The notes under the pieces are model-generated. The model did no database searches and had not been told where the DNA came from. It saw only the letters and a program-made list of their open reading frames with translations. Position numbers and translations under genes: made by a program. Of a stretch of DNA of 64,000 nt, positions 34,105 to 43,982 are shown in pieces (the stretch's first letter is position 1; the number at the start of each line of letters is the position of its first letter). Source of the DNA: Afipia sp. Root123D2 (GTDB lineage: Bacteria; Pseudomonadota; Alphaproteobacteria; Rhizobiales; Xanthobacteraceae); assembly GCF_001425835.1 (NCBI RefSeq), contig NZ_LMDP01000005.1, positions 145,742 to 209,741 on the forward strand. The letters are read 5' to 3'.

Positions 34105-34365
34105 CTAACTTGTCTTTTGGAACGCGACTCCGATCAGGTTTTCCTTTTTCCAGGCCATCCGACAGCTTTTTATGATGTTGTCTGGATGCACAACCAACTC
34201 GAATGTGTCGGGAATGCCGAGCGGGCTTTCGACCTGAAGAGTGGCGCCACCGGCTGACAAATTCCTGATGGTGCAATCGATTGCGGAGCGACCGCCGTTA
34301 AATACTATTTTCCCTCCCTTCAGCACTCGCCTGCGTTCATGCTCTCGTTTGTCTTCCATGGCCAT
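34105..34365 (-). CDS. PilZ-domain protein 2
   Basis: An 86-residue PilZ protein with HERRRVLKGGK (RxxxR) and NLSAGGATL (D/N-x-S-x-x-G), paralogous to the protein at 16591-16842 (shared ERRRVLK, CTIRNLS, SPLGIPD). Two starts three codons apart (34365, 34359) are possible; upstream codons to 34434 seem non-coding. It is convergent with the decayed segment and follows a secreted-protein gene. Confidence 0.78.
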   Translation of the reverse strand: MAMEDKREHERRRVLKGGKIVFNGGRSAIDCTIRNLSAGGATLQVESPLGIPDTFELVVHPDNIIKSCRMAWKKENLIGVAFQKTS

Positions 34366-34465
34366 ATCCGATGCAGCTTGTTGCGGCGACGGCGGCGCGG
34401 TTGTGTCAAACAACAAAGCCAAACGCTTGCCCACGATAGGTCGTTGATCGAACGAGACTGGCGGC

Positions 34466-34888
34466 TTAGCGTGAGGTCTTACCGCTCATACCGTCCATTA
34501 CCGCGAGAAGATCAGCCAGCGCCTGCTTGCAAGCCGCAGGATCAGGTACACTCGCACGCAAGGCTTGGAGCGCACGGTCGATGGCCTTATCGAGTACGTG
34601 CCAATCAGCCGCCGCGCGCGACTTAAGCCCGCCCTCCGCCTCATCCCATGTCATTTCGAGATCCTTGATGCGTGTCTTTGCCCCCGCCAGATCGCCCTTG
34701 TCCGCAAGCGCCTTGGTGTCAGCCGCGATCGTTTGGAATTTCGAGAGGTCCCCGAGCTTCGAGGCCGCGGCGGCCTCGGCCTTCGTAGTGGCGAAGAGGC
34801 TCACGGGGATCCGACCTCCTCCCGCCAGAGCGGCGGCGCCTACTATCATTAGCATGATTGCCATACCCGCTTGTCTATGCGTGGTCAT
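34466..34888 (-). CDS. Secreted helical protein of unknown function
   Basis: A 140-residue protein with an N-terminal signal/anchor (~8-24, [17 protein letters not shown]) and a mature all-helical part ([19 protein letters not shown], then [18 protein letters not shown] in pieces; later [11 protein letters not shown]). The pattern resembles periplasmic helical-bundle proteins near two-component systems. It is the last gene after COG4705 copy C on the minus strand. No function assigned. Confidence 0.65.
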   Translation of the reverse strand: MTTHRQAGMAIMLMIVGAAALAGGGRIPVSLFATTKAEAAAASKLGDLSKFQTIAADTKALADKGDLAGAKTRIKDLEMTWDEAEGGLKSRAAADWHVLDKAIDRALQALRASVPDPAACKQALADLLAVMDGMSGKTSR

Positions 34889-34964
34889 CGCTGATCTTCT
34901 GATTTTGTGGAAACGTTGATTGCGATTGATCCTGCCCGGCGGGGACGATTCGCCATGTACGGGC

Positions 34965-35765
34965 TCACACCTTGTCTTCGGCCAGCATTGGATCTGCAGG
35001 CTTCCCGGCTTCCACGCTCAGGAAGATCACGAGCCCGACGATAACGACGAGAAAGGCCATGCTGGTATACACGGTGCCAAGTCCAAGCCCGCCGTACTCC
35101 CGCGACTGGGACAGAAGGTCGCCCAGCGACGCTCCAAGCGGGCGCGTCAAGATGTAAGCCAGCCAGAAGGTGAGAACCGGATTGGCACCGAAACGATACG
35201 CCAGTGTAATGGCCGCGATCAGCGCGCCGAAGGCTACCACCCCCAGATTAAAGCCAAGACCGAGCGCTTCGGTCGCAAGGTCGCCGGCCGCCGTGCCCAG
35301 CGCAAAAGTGAAGAGGATCGCGAGCCAATAGAATAGCTCGCGTCGCGTCGTCACGATTGTATGGATCGACAGCGTTCTTTCAAATCCGTACCACACCGCG
35401 AAGGTTGCGGCCAAAGCGGTTGCGAATGCGAAGGTGCTGACATACAGGCGGACGCCGAGCTTGTCGGTCAACAGGTCTGTGATCTGCGTACCGACGACGC
35501 TGACGAGCACAACCGTCAGCCAATAGATCCACGGCACATATCGGTGCATCCGGACTTGCAACACCAGCGCGGCAAGCAGCAGCGCGGCCATGATCCCGCC
35601 GGTGAGGGCGGTGCCAAGCCCTACGTGAACCGCCAGGTAATCCGCGCCGGTCTCCCCGACCGTCGTCGACATGATCTTGATGAGCCAGAAAAAGAGAGTC
35701 ACCTCTGGAACTTTGTTCAGCATCATCCTGACAATGCTTCCGCGTTTCGACAGTTCTGAGGTCAT
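34965..35765 (-). CDS. COG4705-type multi-pass membrane protein, copy C
   Basis: A 266-residue paralogue of the copies at 14837-16551. All four motif aspartates are kept: Asp42 (VGETGAD), Asp97 (VGTQITD), Asp162 (LGTAAGD) and Asp216 (LGASLGD), with spacings 55, 65 and 54. The start ATG 35765 (MTSELSK) excludes 56 non-conserved residues. As with copies A and B, it neighbours a two-component system (35957-37994). Confidence 0.8.
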   Translation of the reverse strand: MTSELSKRGSIVRMMLNKVPEVTLFFWLIKIMSTTVGETGADYLAVHVGLGTALTGGIMAALLLAALVLQVRMHRYVPWIYWLTVVLVSVVGTQITDLLTDKLGVRLYVSTFAFATALAATFAVWYGFERTLSIHTIVTTRRELFYWLAILFTFALGTAAGDLATEALGLGFNLGVVAFGALIAAITLAYRFGANPVLTFWLAYILTRPLGASLGDLLSQSREYGGLGLGTVYTSMAFLVVIVGLVIFLSVEAGKPADPMLAEDKV

Positions 35766-35956
35766 GAGGTTTTCCGTCCAATCGGAGAGCTGCGGCGACA
35801 ATCGGCGACCGCCCGTCACACCCATAAGCGCCCATGGGGATTGGAACGGCATTCCCGGATGTATACGGATCGGTAATCTGCGCCCTTTTGGGCCAGTTTC
35901 GAGCGCGCGCTGGCCAATCAGTCCTGGCGCCACCGTGGTCCAGGTAGGCTCAAGTT

Positions 35957-37330
35957 CTAGGAGACGCGGCTGGAGCTTGGGAATCGCACGACGGCACGAA
36001 GGCCCGGCGCATTGTCGATAATCTCGAGCGTCCCGTGGTGGAGCGCGGCAATTGCGCTCGCCATGCTCAGGCCAAGACCGCTGCCGGGGGTCGATCGGCT
36101 GCGTTCGAGTCGGTAGAAGCGCCGAAGCACGTTTGAGCGTTCCTCTGCGGGGATCCCCGATCCGTTGTCCGCGATTTCGGCAATCACGGTTGTCGAAATT
36201 TCAGACAATTGCGCGACGACGATGGTTCCCTGCGGCGTATGATGGAGTGCGTTCTCCACGAGATTGGAGAAGAGCTGAACGAGAAGGTCGCGGTCGCCAT
36301 TGATTGTTACGCCGCCCGCAATGTCTATCCGCAACGTGCGTCCGCTTTCCTCGGCAGTCGGCGCATAGGCGTCTGCGACCGTTTGCATGACCTCCGACAG
36401 GTCAACCGACCGAAACGCCGAACACCGGACGCCTGCCTCGATCTGCGCTATGCGCAACAGGGCGGAGAAGGTGTCGAGGATAGCGTCGGCTTCCTCCATC
36501 GCGTGTTCGACGACGCCGCGATAGTCGGCCGCGGTCAGCTCGCGCCATCGTGCTTCCTCCAGGCCTTGGCGAAGGCGGGAAAGGGGCGTCCGCAAGTCGT
36601 GAGCGATATCAGTCGAGACTTGGCGGAGATTTTCCATCAGTCCGCTTATCCGGTCCAACATTGCGTTCAGCGTCGCCGATAACCGGTCGAAATCATCTCC
36701 GGACCCGTTGCGCTCGATCCGCCGCGAAATGTCGCCTGCGATTATGGCATCGGCAGTGCGCGTGATGGTCTCGACGCGACGAAGAAACCCAGCGCTGAGA
36801 AGAAGGCCGCCTCCGATGCCGAGCAACAAAACAACGCTGAGGGCCGACGCGAAGGCGGTCAGGAAGGTGTCCTCGATCTCGCGCACCTGCTCGAGATCTT
36901 CGCCAACACCCAGCCTGTAACCTCCCTGCAGCTCCGAAACGAGGGCCTCGATGCGTTCGGATTCCGTACGTTCCTTTCCGTCTGCATCACGACCGCTTTT
37001 CGTGCGAACCCAGCCGACGCTGCCGGAAACCATCGGCAGGTCTCCGGCGAGGCGTTTACCCGCAGGATCCAAGACGAAATAATCGAGATTGGACGGCGTT
37101 CGCGTTCGTTCCTGCACCGTCGCGACTAGGTGATCAATTCCATCGCTTCTAAACTCTTCCTGCAGGAAGCTCATCTCGGCCTCGATCCTGCGCCGGAGCT
37201 GATCTTCCAGTGCCGCGCGCGTGCTCCAGAAGGTCACTGCGCCCAGGAGAAGCACGGATATGCCGAACAGCAAGGCATAAAGCAATGCAAGCCGAAAGCT
37301 CGCTGTGCGCAGAAGCCTACGCTGGAACAC
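35957..37330 (-). CDS. Sensor histidine kinase 2
   Basis: A 457-residue membrane kinase. Transmembrane segments lie at ~13-36 and ~158-182 around a ~120-residue periplasmic domain. HAMP follows, then an H-box STDIAHDLRTPLSRLRQ with His244, N-box NLVENALHHTP, DNGSGIP and GLGLSMASAI. Its start overlaps the regulator gene by 14 bp. The domain resembles heavy-metal/peptide sensor kinases (CusS-like) in general layout. Confidence 0.92.
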   Translation of the reverse strand: MFQRRLLRTASFRLALLYALLFGISVLLLGAVTFWSTRAALEDQLRRRIEAEMSFLQEEFRSDGIDHLVATVQERTRTPSNLDYFVLDPAGKRLAGDLPMVSGSVGWVRTKSGRDADGKERTESERIEALVSELQGGYRLGVGEDLEQVREIEDTFLTAFASALSVVLLLGIGGGLLLSAGFLRRVETITRTADAIIAGDISRRIERNGSGDDFDRLSATLNAMLDRISGLMENLRQVSTDIAHDLRTPLSRLRQGLEEARWRELTAADYRGVVEHAMEEADAILDTFSALLRIAQIEAGVRCSAFRSVDLSEVMQTVADAYAPTAEESGRTLRIDIAGGVTINGDRDLLVQLFSNLVENALHHTPQGTIVVAQLSEISTTVIAEIADNGSGIPAEERSNVLRRFYRLERSRSTPGSGLGLSMASAIAALHHGTLEIIDNAPGLRAVVRFPSSSRVS

Positions 37331-37994
37331 GAAGGATATATCCGGAGCCTCGTACGGTTTCGAGCAGCTCCGTCTCGAAGCCCTTGTCGATCTTGGCGCG
37401 CAACCGGCTCATATGTGTCTCCACAATGTTGGTCTTGGGATCGAAGTGGAATTCCCAGACATTTTCAAGCAGCATTGTGCGCGTGAGAACGCGGCCGGCA
37501 TTGCGCATCATATATTCAAGCAGCCGGAACTCGCGCGGCTGAAGGGCAATGTCCTGGCCGGTGCGTTTCACCTTTCGGCCAATCAGGTCCATTTCGAGGT
37601 CGGCCACCCGGATAATCGTCAAGACCTCTGTCATGGGCGGGCGACGAGCCAACGCGTTGATTCGCGCTAGAAGTTCTGCGAAGGCAAACGGCTTTACCAG
37701 ATAGTCGTCGCCGCCAGCCTCAAGGCCCTCCACGCGGTCGCCGATCCCCGCCATCGTGGTCAGAAACAGGATTGGCGTTTTCACCCCGGCGCCGCGTACT
37801 GTTTTCACTACGCCTAGCCCGTCGAGGCCGGGCAGCATGCGATCGACAATCATAACGTCATAGGTCTCCCCAGCGGCGAGAAACAGGCCATCCCGACCGT
37901 TAGGAGCCAAGTCGACCACATGCCCGTGTTCCTCCAGGCCCTTGCGGACGTACGCTCCCATCCGGCGATCGTCTTCAATGACGAGAATCTTCAT
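37317..37994 (-). CDS. OmpR-family response regulator 2
   Basis: A 225-residue regulator: acidic pair IEDDRR, phosphoacceptor Asp51 (MIVDRMLPGLDG), VKPFAFAELLARI, and a winged-helix domain ending TVRGSGYILR. It is CusR/PcoR-like in overall pattern. It lies 112 bp downstream of the FtsX-type permease on the same strand and may control the ABC system and COG4705 copy C. ATG 37994 (MKILVIEDD) chosen over the longer frame. Confidence 0.92.
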   Translation of the reverse strand: MKILVIEDDRRMGAYVRKGLEEHGHVVDLAPNGRDGLFLAAGETYDVMIVDRMLPGLDGLGVVKTVRGAGVKTPILFLTTMAGIGDRVEGLEAGGDDYLVKPFAFAELLARINALARRPPMTEVLTIIRVADLEMDLIGRKVKRTGQDIALQPREFRLLEYMMRNAGRVLTRTMLLENVWEFHFDPKTNIVETHMSRLRAKIDKGFETELLETVRGSGYILRVPA

Positions 37995-38106
37995 GGCCTC
38001 TATTCCTGCTGCGGTTCTCACCGGGGTCGGCGCTCTCATACCCATGACGCAGCTCCAGGTCGGACCAAAGCGACGTTGCATTATAGTAATGAGCACCCGC
38101 CCCCAT

Positions 38107-40761
38107 TTACATCTCCCTTAGCCGCTGAACGGCCGGGATCCGCGTCTCGTGTTGCGCTCCGATCACCGCCGCCGCCATTGAGGCGAAAGCAGCACAGATC
38201 AGGACAAAGATATAGATCCACGGAATCGACAGCTGATCGGGAGGGGGATCGAAGACGCCGGTCAGCAGCTTGACGAGCATCCATGCCATGCCGAAGCCGC
38301 CGGCGACGCCAATTGCGCCTCCGACGGTAAAGATCAGCATCCCTTCACTCCAAAGAAAAGCACTGAGTTGGCGCGGTTTCGCTCCCAGCGCCGAGAGGAT
38401 GGCGAAGCCGCGCCGCCGGTCGGCCAGTCCCAGCGCCAGAACGAGCCCAGCCGCGCCGGCCACCATGATCACGGCGAACACCAGTTCGATCCGGGTCAAA
38501 CCGACGAGATCGACAGCCGTCAAACTCGAGCCAATGAGATGCTGCGTGGTTCCGATGTCGCGAACCTTCAAGCCCGGAAGCGAACTCACGACCTGCTCTG
38601 CCAGCTTAGCGACGGCAGCTGGATTGCCGCGCGTGCGCAGCAGGACGACCTCAGCCGAGTCGGAGCCGGTCACCTTAGCGATGTACGTAGCATTGGCGAC
38701 GAGAAAGGAATCCTTCGGCGCCGTCGGGAATTCGCGGACGATACCAATGAAGCGGAACGGAACGACGTGGTACTGGTGATCGGTCGCCGATTGAAGGCGC
38801 AAATTGATCGGATCGCCCAGCGCAAGCTGATAGTCATTGACGGTCTCCTGCGAGACGAGGACGCCGTCGGGCGTCTTGGCAAGCTCGGCCAGGGTGGCCT
38901 CCGCATTCCGGTTCGCAAAATAAGCGTCAGAGACATCGGTGGCCTTGCCCAGATTAATCGGATCGATTCCGTAGATGTCCTGCAGATCCGTCCCGACATA
39001 GGCAAAGCGATGCTGCATGGGCTGTGCCGCCACGACGCCCGGCAAAGCCGCGAGCTTGTCCATGACGTTGGAGGCCGGTGCGGTGCTGGTACCAGTGACG
39101 GCGACGTCGGCTCCGTTAGTGAGTTCCGCGTCAACGCGAGCCTGCGCGTTGTACGTCGTGTTGAAGACGGCCGTCGAAGTCGCGAACGCAAGGGCGAGGG
39201 CGCTCATAGCGATCCCGCTCGTCAGCCGCCCGCGCTGTCGCCCCATCGTAGCCGCCACAAGGTCCGAGAGAGGTCCGGCGACAGGCCGCAGGACGGCCGT
39301 GAGCCAGCGGCGGCCCTGCGCGAGCCCCACTGTCGAAAGGCGGACGGTCAACAGGCCGACGCCGGCCCACATCAGCAGGGGAGCGAGAAACGTCGCATAG
39401 TCAACCGAAGCTGCCGCCACGCCTTCCGGCGCGAGCACCACCTGGTAACCGGAGCTCGCCGTCTTCCAGAAGACCAAAGCGCCGATGGCAATGAGCACCA
39501 AGTCTACGAAAGCTCTCCGCCACAACGGCACGTGATCCGAACCGAGCACCATGCGCGCCGCTGCAACCGTGAGCCGACGCGCCTCGGACCAAGCTGGTAG
39601 CAGAACGGCCAAGAGGGCGAGGGCGAGCCCCGCGATCACGGCAGCCCCGAGCCAGGGCCAAAGGCCGGTGATGGTGAGCACTGCACCGAAAGTAAGGTGC
39701 GCCGCGAGAACTGCGACGGCGAGGCCCAGGACCGCCCCGCCCGCAGCGACGAGGGCCGCCTCGACAGCGGACAACGTCAGGATCCGGCGCGTCGACGCTC
39801 CCCGCAATCGCAGCAGCGACTGATCCCGGCGTCGCCGGTCCGCGCCCGAGCGAGCACAGGCGACAGTCAGCAGTGCCGCGAGAGCTGCTCCCGGCGCTCC
39901 GAGAAACAGGAAGAGCACCTTGGCGTAAAGCGCGTCCCCGCGGGTGGCATCCAGGCGCGCCGCAAGGTTGTTGGCGAGAACCGCGGTCCCTGCCACTCGC
40001 GCCTCGAGGTTATGACCGGAAGCAGTCGCGGCGATATAGGCTGCTCCGGGATCGCTGGATAACTGCGCGCGGTCGATGCCGATATGCAGTTGTTGGCGCA
40101 CGCTATCCGGCCGGACGTTCTTCTGTGGCAAGAAGAGCTCGCGCCAAAGCGGGGCGGGAAGGACAAGCACGTTGTCGGGCGGAGCCTGCGGTGCGAGGCC
40201 TTTCGGGGCGCCGACCGCCTGGAAGAGCGAGTCGGCGTTCGGGAGATCGATCACTCCGCCCACTTTGACCGCGGAGTTCGACAGCCCCGGCCGGTGAATC
40301 ATCACCATGTCTCCGAGACCGACGTGCAGATTGGCTGCCGTCTGCTGGGCGACGAGAACGCCGTCTAACGACCCAAGAAGAAGCCGGATCTCGCCGGGGA
40401 ACGAGGCAGTATAGGAGGGGTCGAGGCCAAGGACCTGTCCAGCTCCCGTCGTCTGCACCGTGCCGTCGGTCGAGGACTCGAAGCCGTCGACAGATGCGTA
40501 GTCGACCGTCTGCACCTTCGCGAGCGGGTTTGCCTTCGAGGCTGCTTCCTTTATGGCCTCGAGTGAGGCGCCGAAAGCCAATTGGATCTGCCAATCGACA
40601 GGCACGGTGGCGATCGCCCGGGTCGTCATGCTCGCAGAGCTGGCCCGAAGAAATATGCCGAGGACGGCGATAAGAGCCACCACGCACGCGACCCCTGCGA
40701 CGGCACCGATCAAGCGTCCCGAGCGCGCCCGGACGAGTCCGGAGATCCATGGCCCTATCAT
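38107..40761 (-). CDS. ABC transporter permease, double FtsX/MacB type
   Basis: An 884-residue permease with a MacB/FtsX fold in duplicate: a membrane helix at ~15-38, a large periplasmic domain, then three helices at ~285-390, a central linker, and a second domain with helices at ~425-445, ~510-530 and the final trio at ~760-870 (VFAVIMVAGAAGLVLALGLA, RRRGFAILSALGAKPRQL). Such mechanotransmission ABC systems extract lipoproteins, lipids or peptides. Four bases overlap the ATP-binding gene. It follows two ATP-binding genes, one perhaps for each permease half. Confidence 0.85.
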   Translation of the reverse strand: MIGPWISGLVRARSGRLIGAVAGVACVVALIAVLGIFLRASSASMTTRAIATVPVDWQIQLAFGASLEAIKEAASKANPLAKVQTVDYASVDGFESSTDGTVQTTGAGQVLGLDPSYTASFPGEIRLLLGSLDGVLVAQQTAANLHVGLGDMVMIHRPGLSNSAVKVGGVIDLPNADSLFQAVGAPKGLAPQAPPDNVLVLPAPLWRELFLPQKNVRPDSVRQQLHIGIDRAQLSSDPGAAYIAATASGHNLEARVAGTAVLANNLAARLDATRGDALYAKVLFLFLGAPGAALAALLTVACARSGADRRRRDQSLLRLRGASTRRILTLSAVEAALVAAGGAVLGLAVAVLAAHLTFGAVLTITGLWPWLGAAVIAGLALALLAVLLPAWSEARRLTVAAARMVLGSDHVPLWRRAFVDLVLIAIGALVFWKTASSGYQVVLAPEGVAAASVDYATFLAPLLMWAGVGLLTVRLSTVGLAQGRRWLTAVLRPVAGPLSDLVAATMGRQRGRLTSGIAMSALALAFATSTAVFNTTYNAQARVDAELTNGADVAVTGTSTAPASNVMDKLAALPGVVAAQPMQHRFAYVGTDLQDIYGIDPINLGKATDVSDAYFANRNAEATLAELAKTPDGVLVSQETVNDYQLALGDPINLRLQSATDHQYHVVPFRFIGIVREFPTAPKDSFLVANATYIAKVTGSDSAEVVLLRTRGNPAAVAKLAEQVVSSLPGLKVRDIGTTQHLIGSSLTAVDLVGLTRIELVFAVIMVAGAAGLVLALGLADRRRGFAILSALGAKPRQLSAFLWSEGMLIFTVGGAIGVAGGFGMAWMLVKLLTGVFDPPPDQLSIPWIYIFVLICAAFASMAAAVIGAQHETRIPAVQRLREM

Positions 40762-41426
40762 CGCTCATCTCCCGCCGCGGAACACATTTGGCCGTGGTCC
40801 ATGTGCCAGATCCGCTCCATGCGTTCGGCAATGGCGAGATCATGCGTGGCGATCACCAGCGCGGTCGGAGAGCCTGCCAGCCAATTCAAGAGACCATCGA
40901 TCAATGCGAGCCCGGTCGCCTGATCAAGCTGCCCCGTAGGCTCGTCCGCCAAAAGGAGCTGCGGGCGCGCCGCGATCGCGCGAGCCATGGCCACGCGCTG
41001 TCCCTGCCCGCCGGACAGTTCCTCGGGCAACTTATTTGCCAGATCGGCAAGGCCGACGCGCTTGAGTGCTTCCATAGCGGTGGCGCGCGCGTCGTCCCGC
41101 CCGTCCTTCAAAATAAGGGGAAGCTCGACGTTCTCGATGACGCTCAGCGGCGCCATGAGGCTAGGCGATTGAAAAACCATGGCGACCTTGCCGGGCAGCA
41201 GACCATCCCGGCGTCCCAGAAGCGGCCAGCGCATTTCGCCCGCGCTCGGGATGTCGAGACCCGCCATAAGGTGCAGGAGGGTGGATTTTCCGCTTCCCGA
41301 GGGTCCCAGTAAAGCGATCCGATCCCCCGCTCTGACCCGACACGTCGTCGGAGCGAGCGCTGCCACGGTCTTGCCGCCGCGCTGGAAGGAGCGGGCCGCT
41401 CCGAACGCTTCGACGAGATCAATCAT
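40758..41426 (-). CDS. ABC transporter ATP-binding protein 1 (LolD/MacB-like)
   Basis: A 222-residue ATPase with Walker A GPSGSGKSTLL, Q-loop MVFQSPSL, signature LSGGQGQRVAMARA and Walker B LLLADEPTGQLD. ATG 41426 lies inside the tail of the next ATPase gene, so translation is coupled. It overlaps the permease start by 4 bp. Confidence 0.92.
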   Translation of the reverse strand: MIDLVEAFGAARSFQRGGKTVAALAPTTCRVRAGDRIALLGPSGSGKSTLLHLMAGLDIPSAGEMRWPLLGRRDGLLPGKVAMVFQSPSLMAPLSVIENVELPLILKDGRDDARATAMEALKRVGLADLANKLPEELSGGQGQRVAMARAIAARPQLLLADEPTGQLDQATGLALIDGLLNWLAGSPTALVIATHDLAIAERMERIWHMDHGQMCSAAGDER

Positions 41427-42072
41427 GGACAATCCGCCCGTCTTTGATCCGCAGAATGCGGTCGGCGCATTGCGCCAGGGACGCGCTATGGGTCGCGACC
41501 AGAATGGCGCAGCCCGCGCGCCGCCTCTCGTCGAGGAACTCGAGAATGCGATGCTCGGTGTCGGCGTCGACCTCGGCCGTCGGCTCGTCGCAGATCAGGA
41601 TGTCCGGATCGGCTGCGAGCGCGACGGCAAGGCCGGCTCGCGCGGCCTCGCCGCCGGAGAGCTGCGATGGCATTGCATCGCCATGCTCGCCGATGCCGAG
41701 CCGCTGCAGCAGCGAACCCTGCTCGCCCTTGCCCGACAGCTCGATTTGCAGCGCGATGTTGGAGGACACCGTCAAGTGGTCGAACAGGTTGTTGGACTGC
41801 ATCAACATGCCGATATGGCGAGCGCGCAGACGAGCCCGTGTTGCTTCGGGCCGCCGCGACAGGCGCTCTCCCATGACGTCCACATGACCGCCATCGGGCT
41901 CGTCCAGACCGGCGAGGCAGGCGAGGAGCGTCGACTTGCCACTCCCGGACGGGCCGACCAGGGCGACCATCTCGCCGGCGTCGAGCTGCACATCGATGCC
42001 TCTCAGCGCCGGCGTCTCATCGTCGCCCACGTGGAAGAACCGATACAGCTCGTGGCCGCGGAGCACGCTCAT
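41419..42072 (-). CDS. ABC transporter ATP-binding protein 2
   Basis: A 217-residue ATPase with Walker A GPSGSGKSTLL, Q-loop LMQSNNLFDHLT, signature LSGGEAARAGLAVALA (a deviation from the usual LSGGQxQR) and Walker B ILICDEPTAEVD. It is not a close duplicate of protein 1, consistent with a heterodimer. Its ATG 42072 overlaps the stop of the secreted-protein gene. Confidence 0.9.
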   Translation of the reverse strand: MSVLRGHELYRFFHVGDDETPALRGIDVQLDAGEMVALVGPSGSGKSTLLACLAGLDEPDGGHVDVMGERLSRRPEATRARLRARHIGMLMQSNNLFDHLTVSSNIALQIELSGKGEQGSLLQRLGIGEHGDAMPSQLSGGEAARAGLAVALAADPDILICDEPTAEVDADTEHRILEFLDERRRAGCAILVATHSASLAQCADRILRIKDGRIVHD

Positions 42073-42073
42073 G

Positions 42074-42664
42074 TCACTGCCAATGGAAAGAGTTCGACAT
42101 CAGCCGCCACTGATCCACATTGTCGGCGCCGAGTGGCGCGGACAGATCGAGCGTGACCAAGGTGCCGTTCCTGAACATCAGATAACGGTCATGCTCGAGC
42201 CGGATCTGCTTGCCGGTGACGGCGTTAGGGGCGGAGTTCGAGGCATAAGAAACAAGGACAGCAGGGCCCGACTTGAGCTTGACGTCCTTGACCGTTTTTA
42301 TCGCGACAGCATGGCCGCCCTTCTGCAATTCGGCTGCTTCGCGTGTTTTCGCGATCGTCGCATTGGGCGCCTGGTCAGCCTTCGAAACAGCCAGATCGAT
42401 GATGTTGTATTTGTCCGAAAAGCGAGCGCCGTCCGCGCGATCGGCGCGAGCCCAGCCCTCGGGGACTTTCATGGCGAAGCCAAACGGCGATTTGTATTCA
42501 ACGAAGACCTGGCTGTCCGGGATATCCCCCGGTGGATTCTTCTCCGGCGCGACGGCCGTCTCCCGAGCGAGGGCAGGCGCGGCGGCGATCGGCACGGCCA
42601 TCGAAGCTGCCAGCGCAAACGCCAGCGATGATGCGATGAGGTGACTTCTTGATCGGGTTTTCAT
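42074..42664 (-). CDS. Secreted protein, first gene of the ABC operon
   Basis: A 196-residue exported protein: signal peptide at ~1-33 (IASSLAFALAASMAVPIAAAP, cleaved near ALA-RE) and a mature domain with a SPFGFAMKVPEGWARA segment, similar to PsbP/DcrB-like folds. No lipobox cysteine. It heads the minus-strand run secreted protein - ABC2 - ABC1 - permease with 1-4 bp overlaps. It may be a chaperone or substrate of the transporter. Confidence 0.75.
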   Translation of the reverse strand: MKTRSRSHLIASSLAFALAASMAVPIAAAPALARETAVAPEKNPPGDIPDSQVFVEYKSPFGFAMKVPEGWARADRADGARFSDKYNIIDLAVSKADQAPNATIAKTREAAELQKGGHAVAIKTVKDVKLKSGPAVLVSYASNSAPNAVTGKQIRLEHDRYLMFRNGTLVTLDLSAPLGADNVDQWRLMSNSFHWQ

Positions 42665-42790
42665 GTTGGCCTCTTGAAGGGTCGTTGCGGCTTGGCTGTC
42701 ATGGCGACGGCTGGCCCACGGATCGAGAGCGAGAGAGGGAGCAATAGGAGGCGGCTCACAGCGAGCGCGAGCCGCCCAAAATGACGAGCG

Positions 42791-42913
42791 TCAGTTGTCG
42801 TCGCCCTCGTGGCCGTTCTCATTCTGCTCATCGTCGGCCATGGCTGTCTTCACAACCTGACCGCTTTGAGTGTCGACAAGTACCTTGTGCTTCCGGCCGT
42901 CTTGAGGTGACGA
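42791..42913 (-). pseudogene. C-terminal remnant of a PepSY-type protein
   Basis: The minus-strand frame reads DGRKHKVLVDTQSGQVVKTA, ending ENGHEGDDN and a stop at 42791. The D-x-x-x-GQVV is the end of a PepSY domain. A TGA lies in the same frame at ~42911, with no start in between, so the gene is truncated. The rest of 42665-43051 shows no gene. Confidence 0.6.
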
Positions 42914-43051
42914 TGTCGCAAGCGATCACGACCGCGGAGAGCCAAGAGAATGCGCTCGCGACGATCACAGGCGTTCGACCGCGACTATACAATTTGCCAA
43001 TGTTGGCCATCGCGCGTGGACAGGAACTAGCGCGCGTGAGATTGCTCTCAC

Positions 43052-43640
43052 ATGTATGTTTTTCGAAGCGCGCCGACACTCCTTGTGGCAATGGCTCACC
43101 ACTTCTGTTACGCGACAGGAGATTTGTCCGCTCCTGTCATTCTTGGCGTTGCCGCTCTTTTCCTCGCGTTCGGACTCCTCGCCGCGGATGTGGCGGAGGG
43201 TGACACCACGGCCTTTGATAACGCGATTCTCGTGTTCTTCCGACAGTCCGGAGACATGGCGAACACAATCGGACCCCTATGGCTCAAAGAGGCTGCCCGA
43301 GACCTAACGGCGCTCGGCAGTACGGTCGTACTCGGTCTCGTCTTTGTAGCTGTGCTGGGCTATCTCATTATGCTGCGCAAGCGTGCCGCCGCCTTACTAA
43401 TCCTTGGAGCAGTGTCGGCGGTCAATTAATCAGCATCCTACTGAAGTTGAGTTTCGAGCGCGCGCGACCCGACCTCGTTCCAAATGCCCCGCATGTGTTC
43501 ACGGCGAGCTTCCCCTCAGGCCACACAATGCTCTCGGCTACTACGTACCCACGTTGGGCGAGCTCATCGCACGCGTTGGGCCACGCCCCTCCGTAAGGAA
43601 CAGCTGCGCGGCCAGCTTGGCGAGCATACGTAGAGCATTT
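43052..43640 (+). pseudogene. Decayed PAP2-family phosphatase gene
   Basis: The first frame (to 43429) reads like a PAP2 protein ([12 protein letters not shown]) but stops in VN; the next bases in another frame continue [20 protein letters not shown] and [11 protein letters not shown], the catalytic motifs 1 and 2. A second frameshift at ~43548 is needed to reach TLGELIARV, after which homology fades and motif 3 is not seen. At least two frameshifts: non-functional. The intact relative is at 17991-18605. Confidence 0.75.
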
Positions 43641-43699
43641 CTAATGTTCGCGCCGGGAGGCAGCTTGACGTCGACTGGGCGGCTGCTCACAAACGTCGC

Positions 43700-43969
43700 A
43701 TGTGCGACTGCCCGCATCCGCCTCCCGAATTGCTGCTCGGCAACGCCCCGCGGGGCTTTGCCGGCACCGTCGTGGTGCTAAAATCGGCAACGTACGGGGC
43801 GGTTGCAGCCGAGCGCGAGCAGCAACTGATCGAAATGGGGTTCATCGAAGGCGCGCGGGTCGAAATCCTGCACGAGGGGGCCATCGCCCGCGATCCGATC
43901 GCTGTGCGCGTTGACAATATCACGATCGCATTGCGGCGGCGCGAAGCTATGGCTGTCGTGGTGCGATGA
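43700..43969 (+). CDS. feoA: FeoA-like ferrous iron transport accessory protein
   Basis: An 89-residue SH3-like protein: GFAGTVVVL at ~20-28, QQLIEMGFIEGARVEILHEG (the L-x-x-MG-x-x-x-G-x-x-v motif of FeoA) and a C-terminal ALRRREAMAVVV. It usually works with FeoB, but the following feoB is broken, so it is probably an unused leftover. It is 13 bp upstream of the feoB start. Confidence 0.8.
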   Translation: MCDCPHPPPELLLGNAPRGFAGTVVVLKSATYGAVAAEREQQLIEMGFIEGARVEILHEGAIARDPIAVRVDNITIALRRREAMAVVVR

Positions 43970-43982
43970 TCGGTTTCGATCG

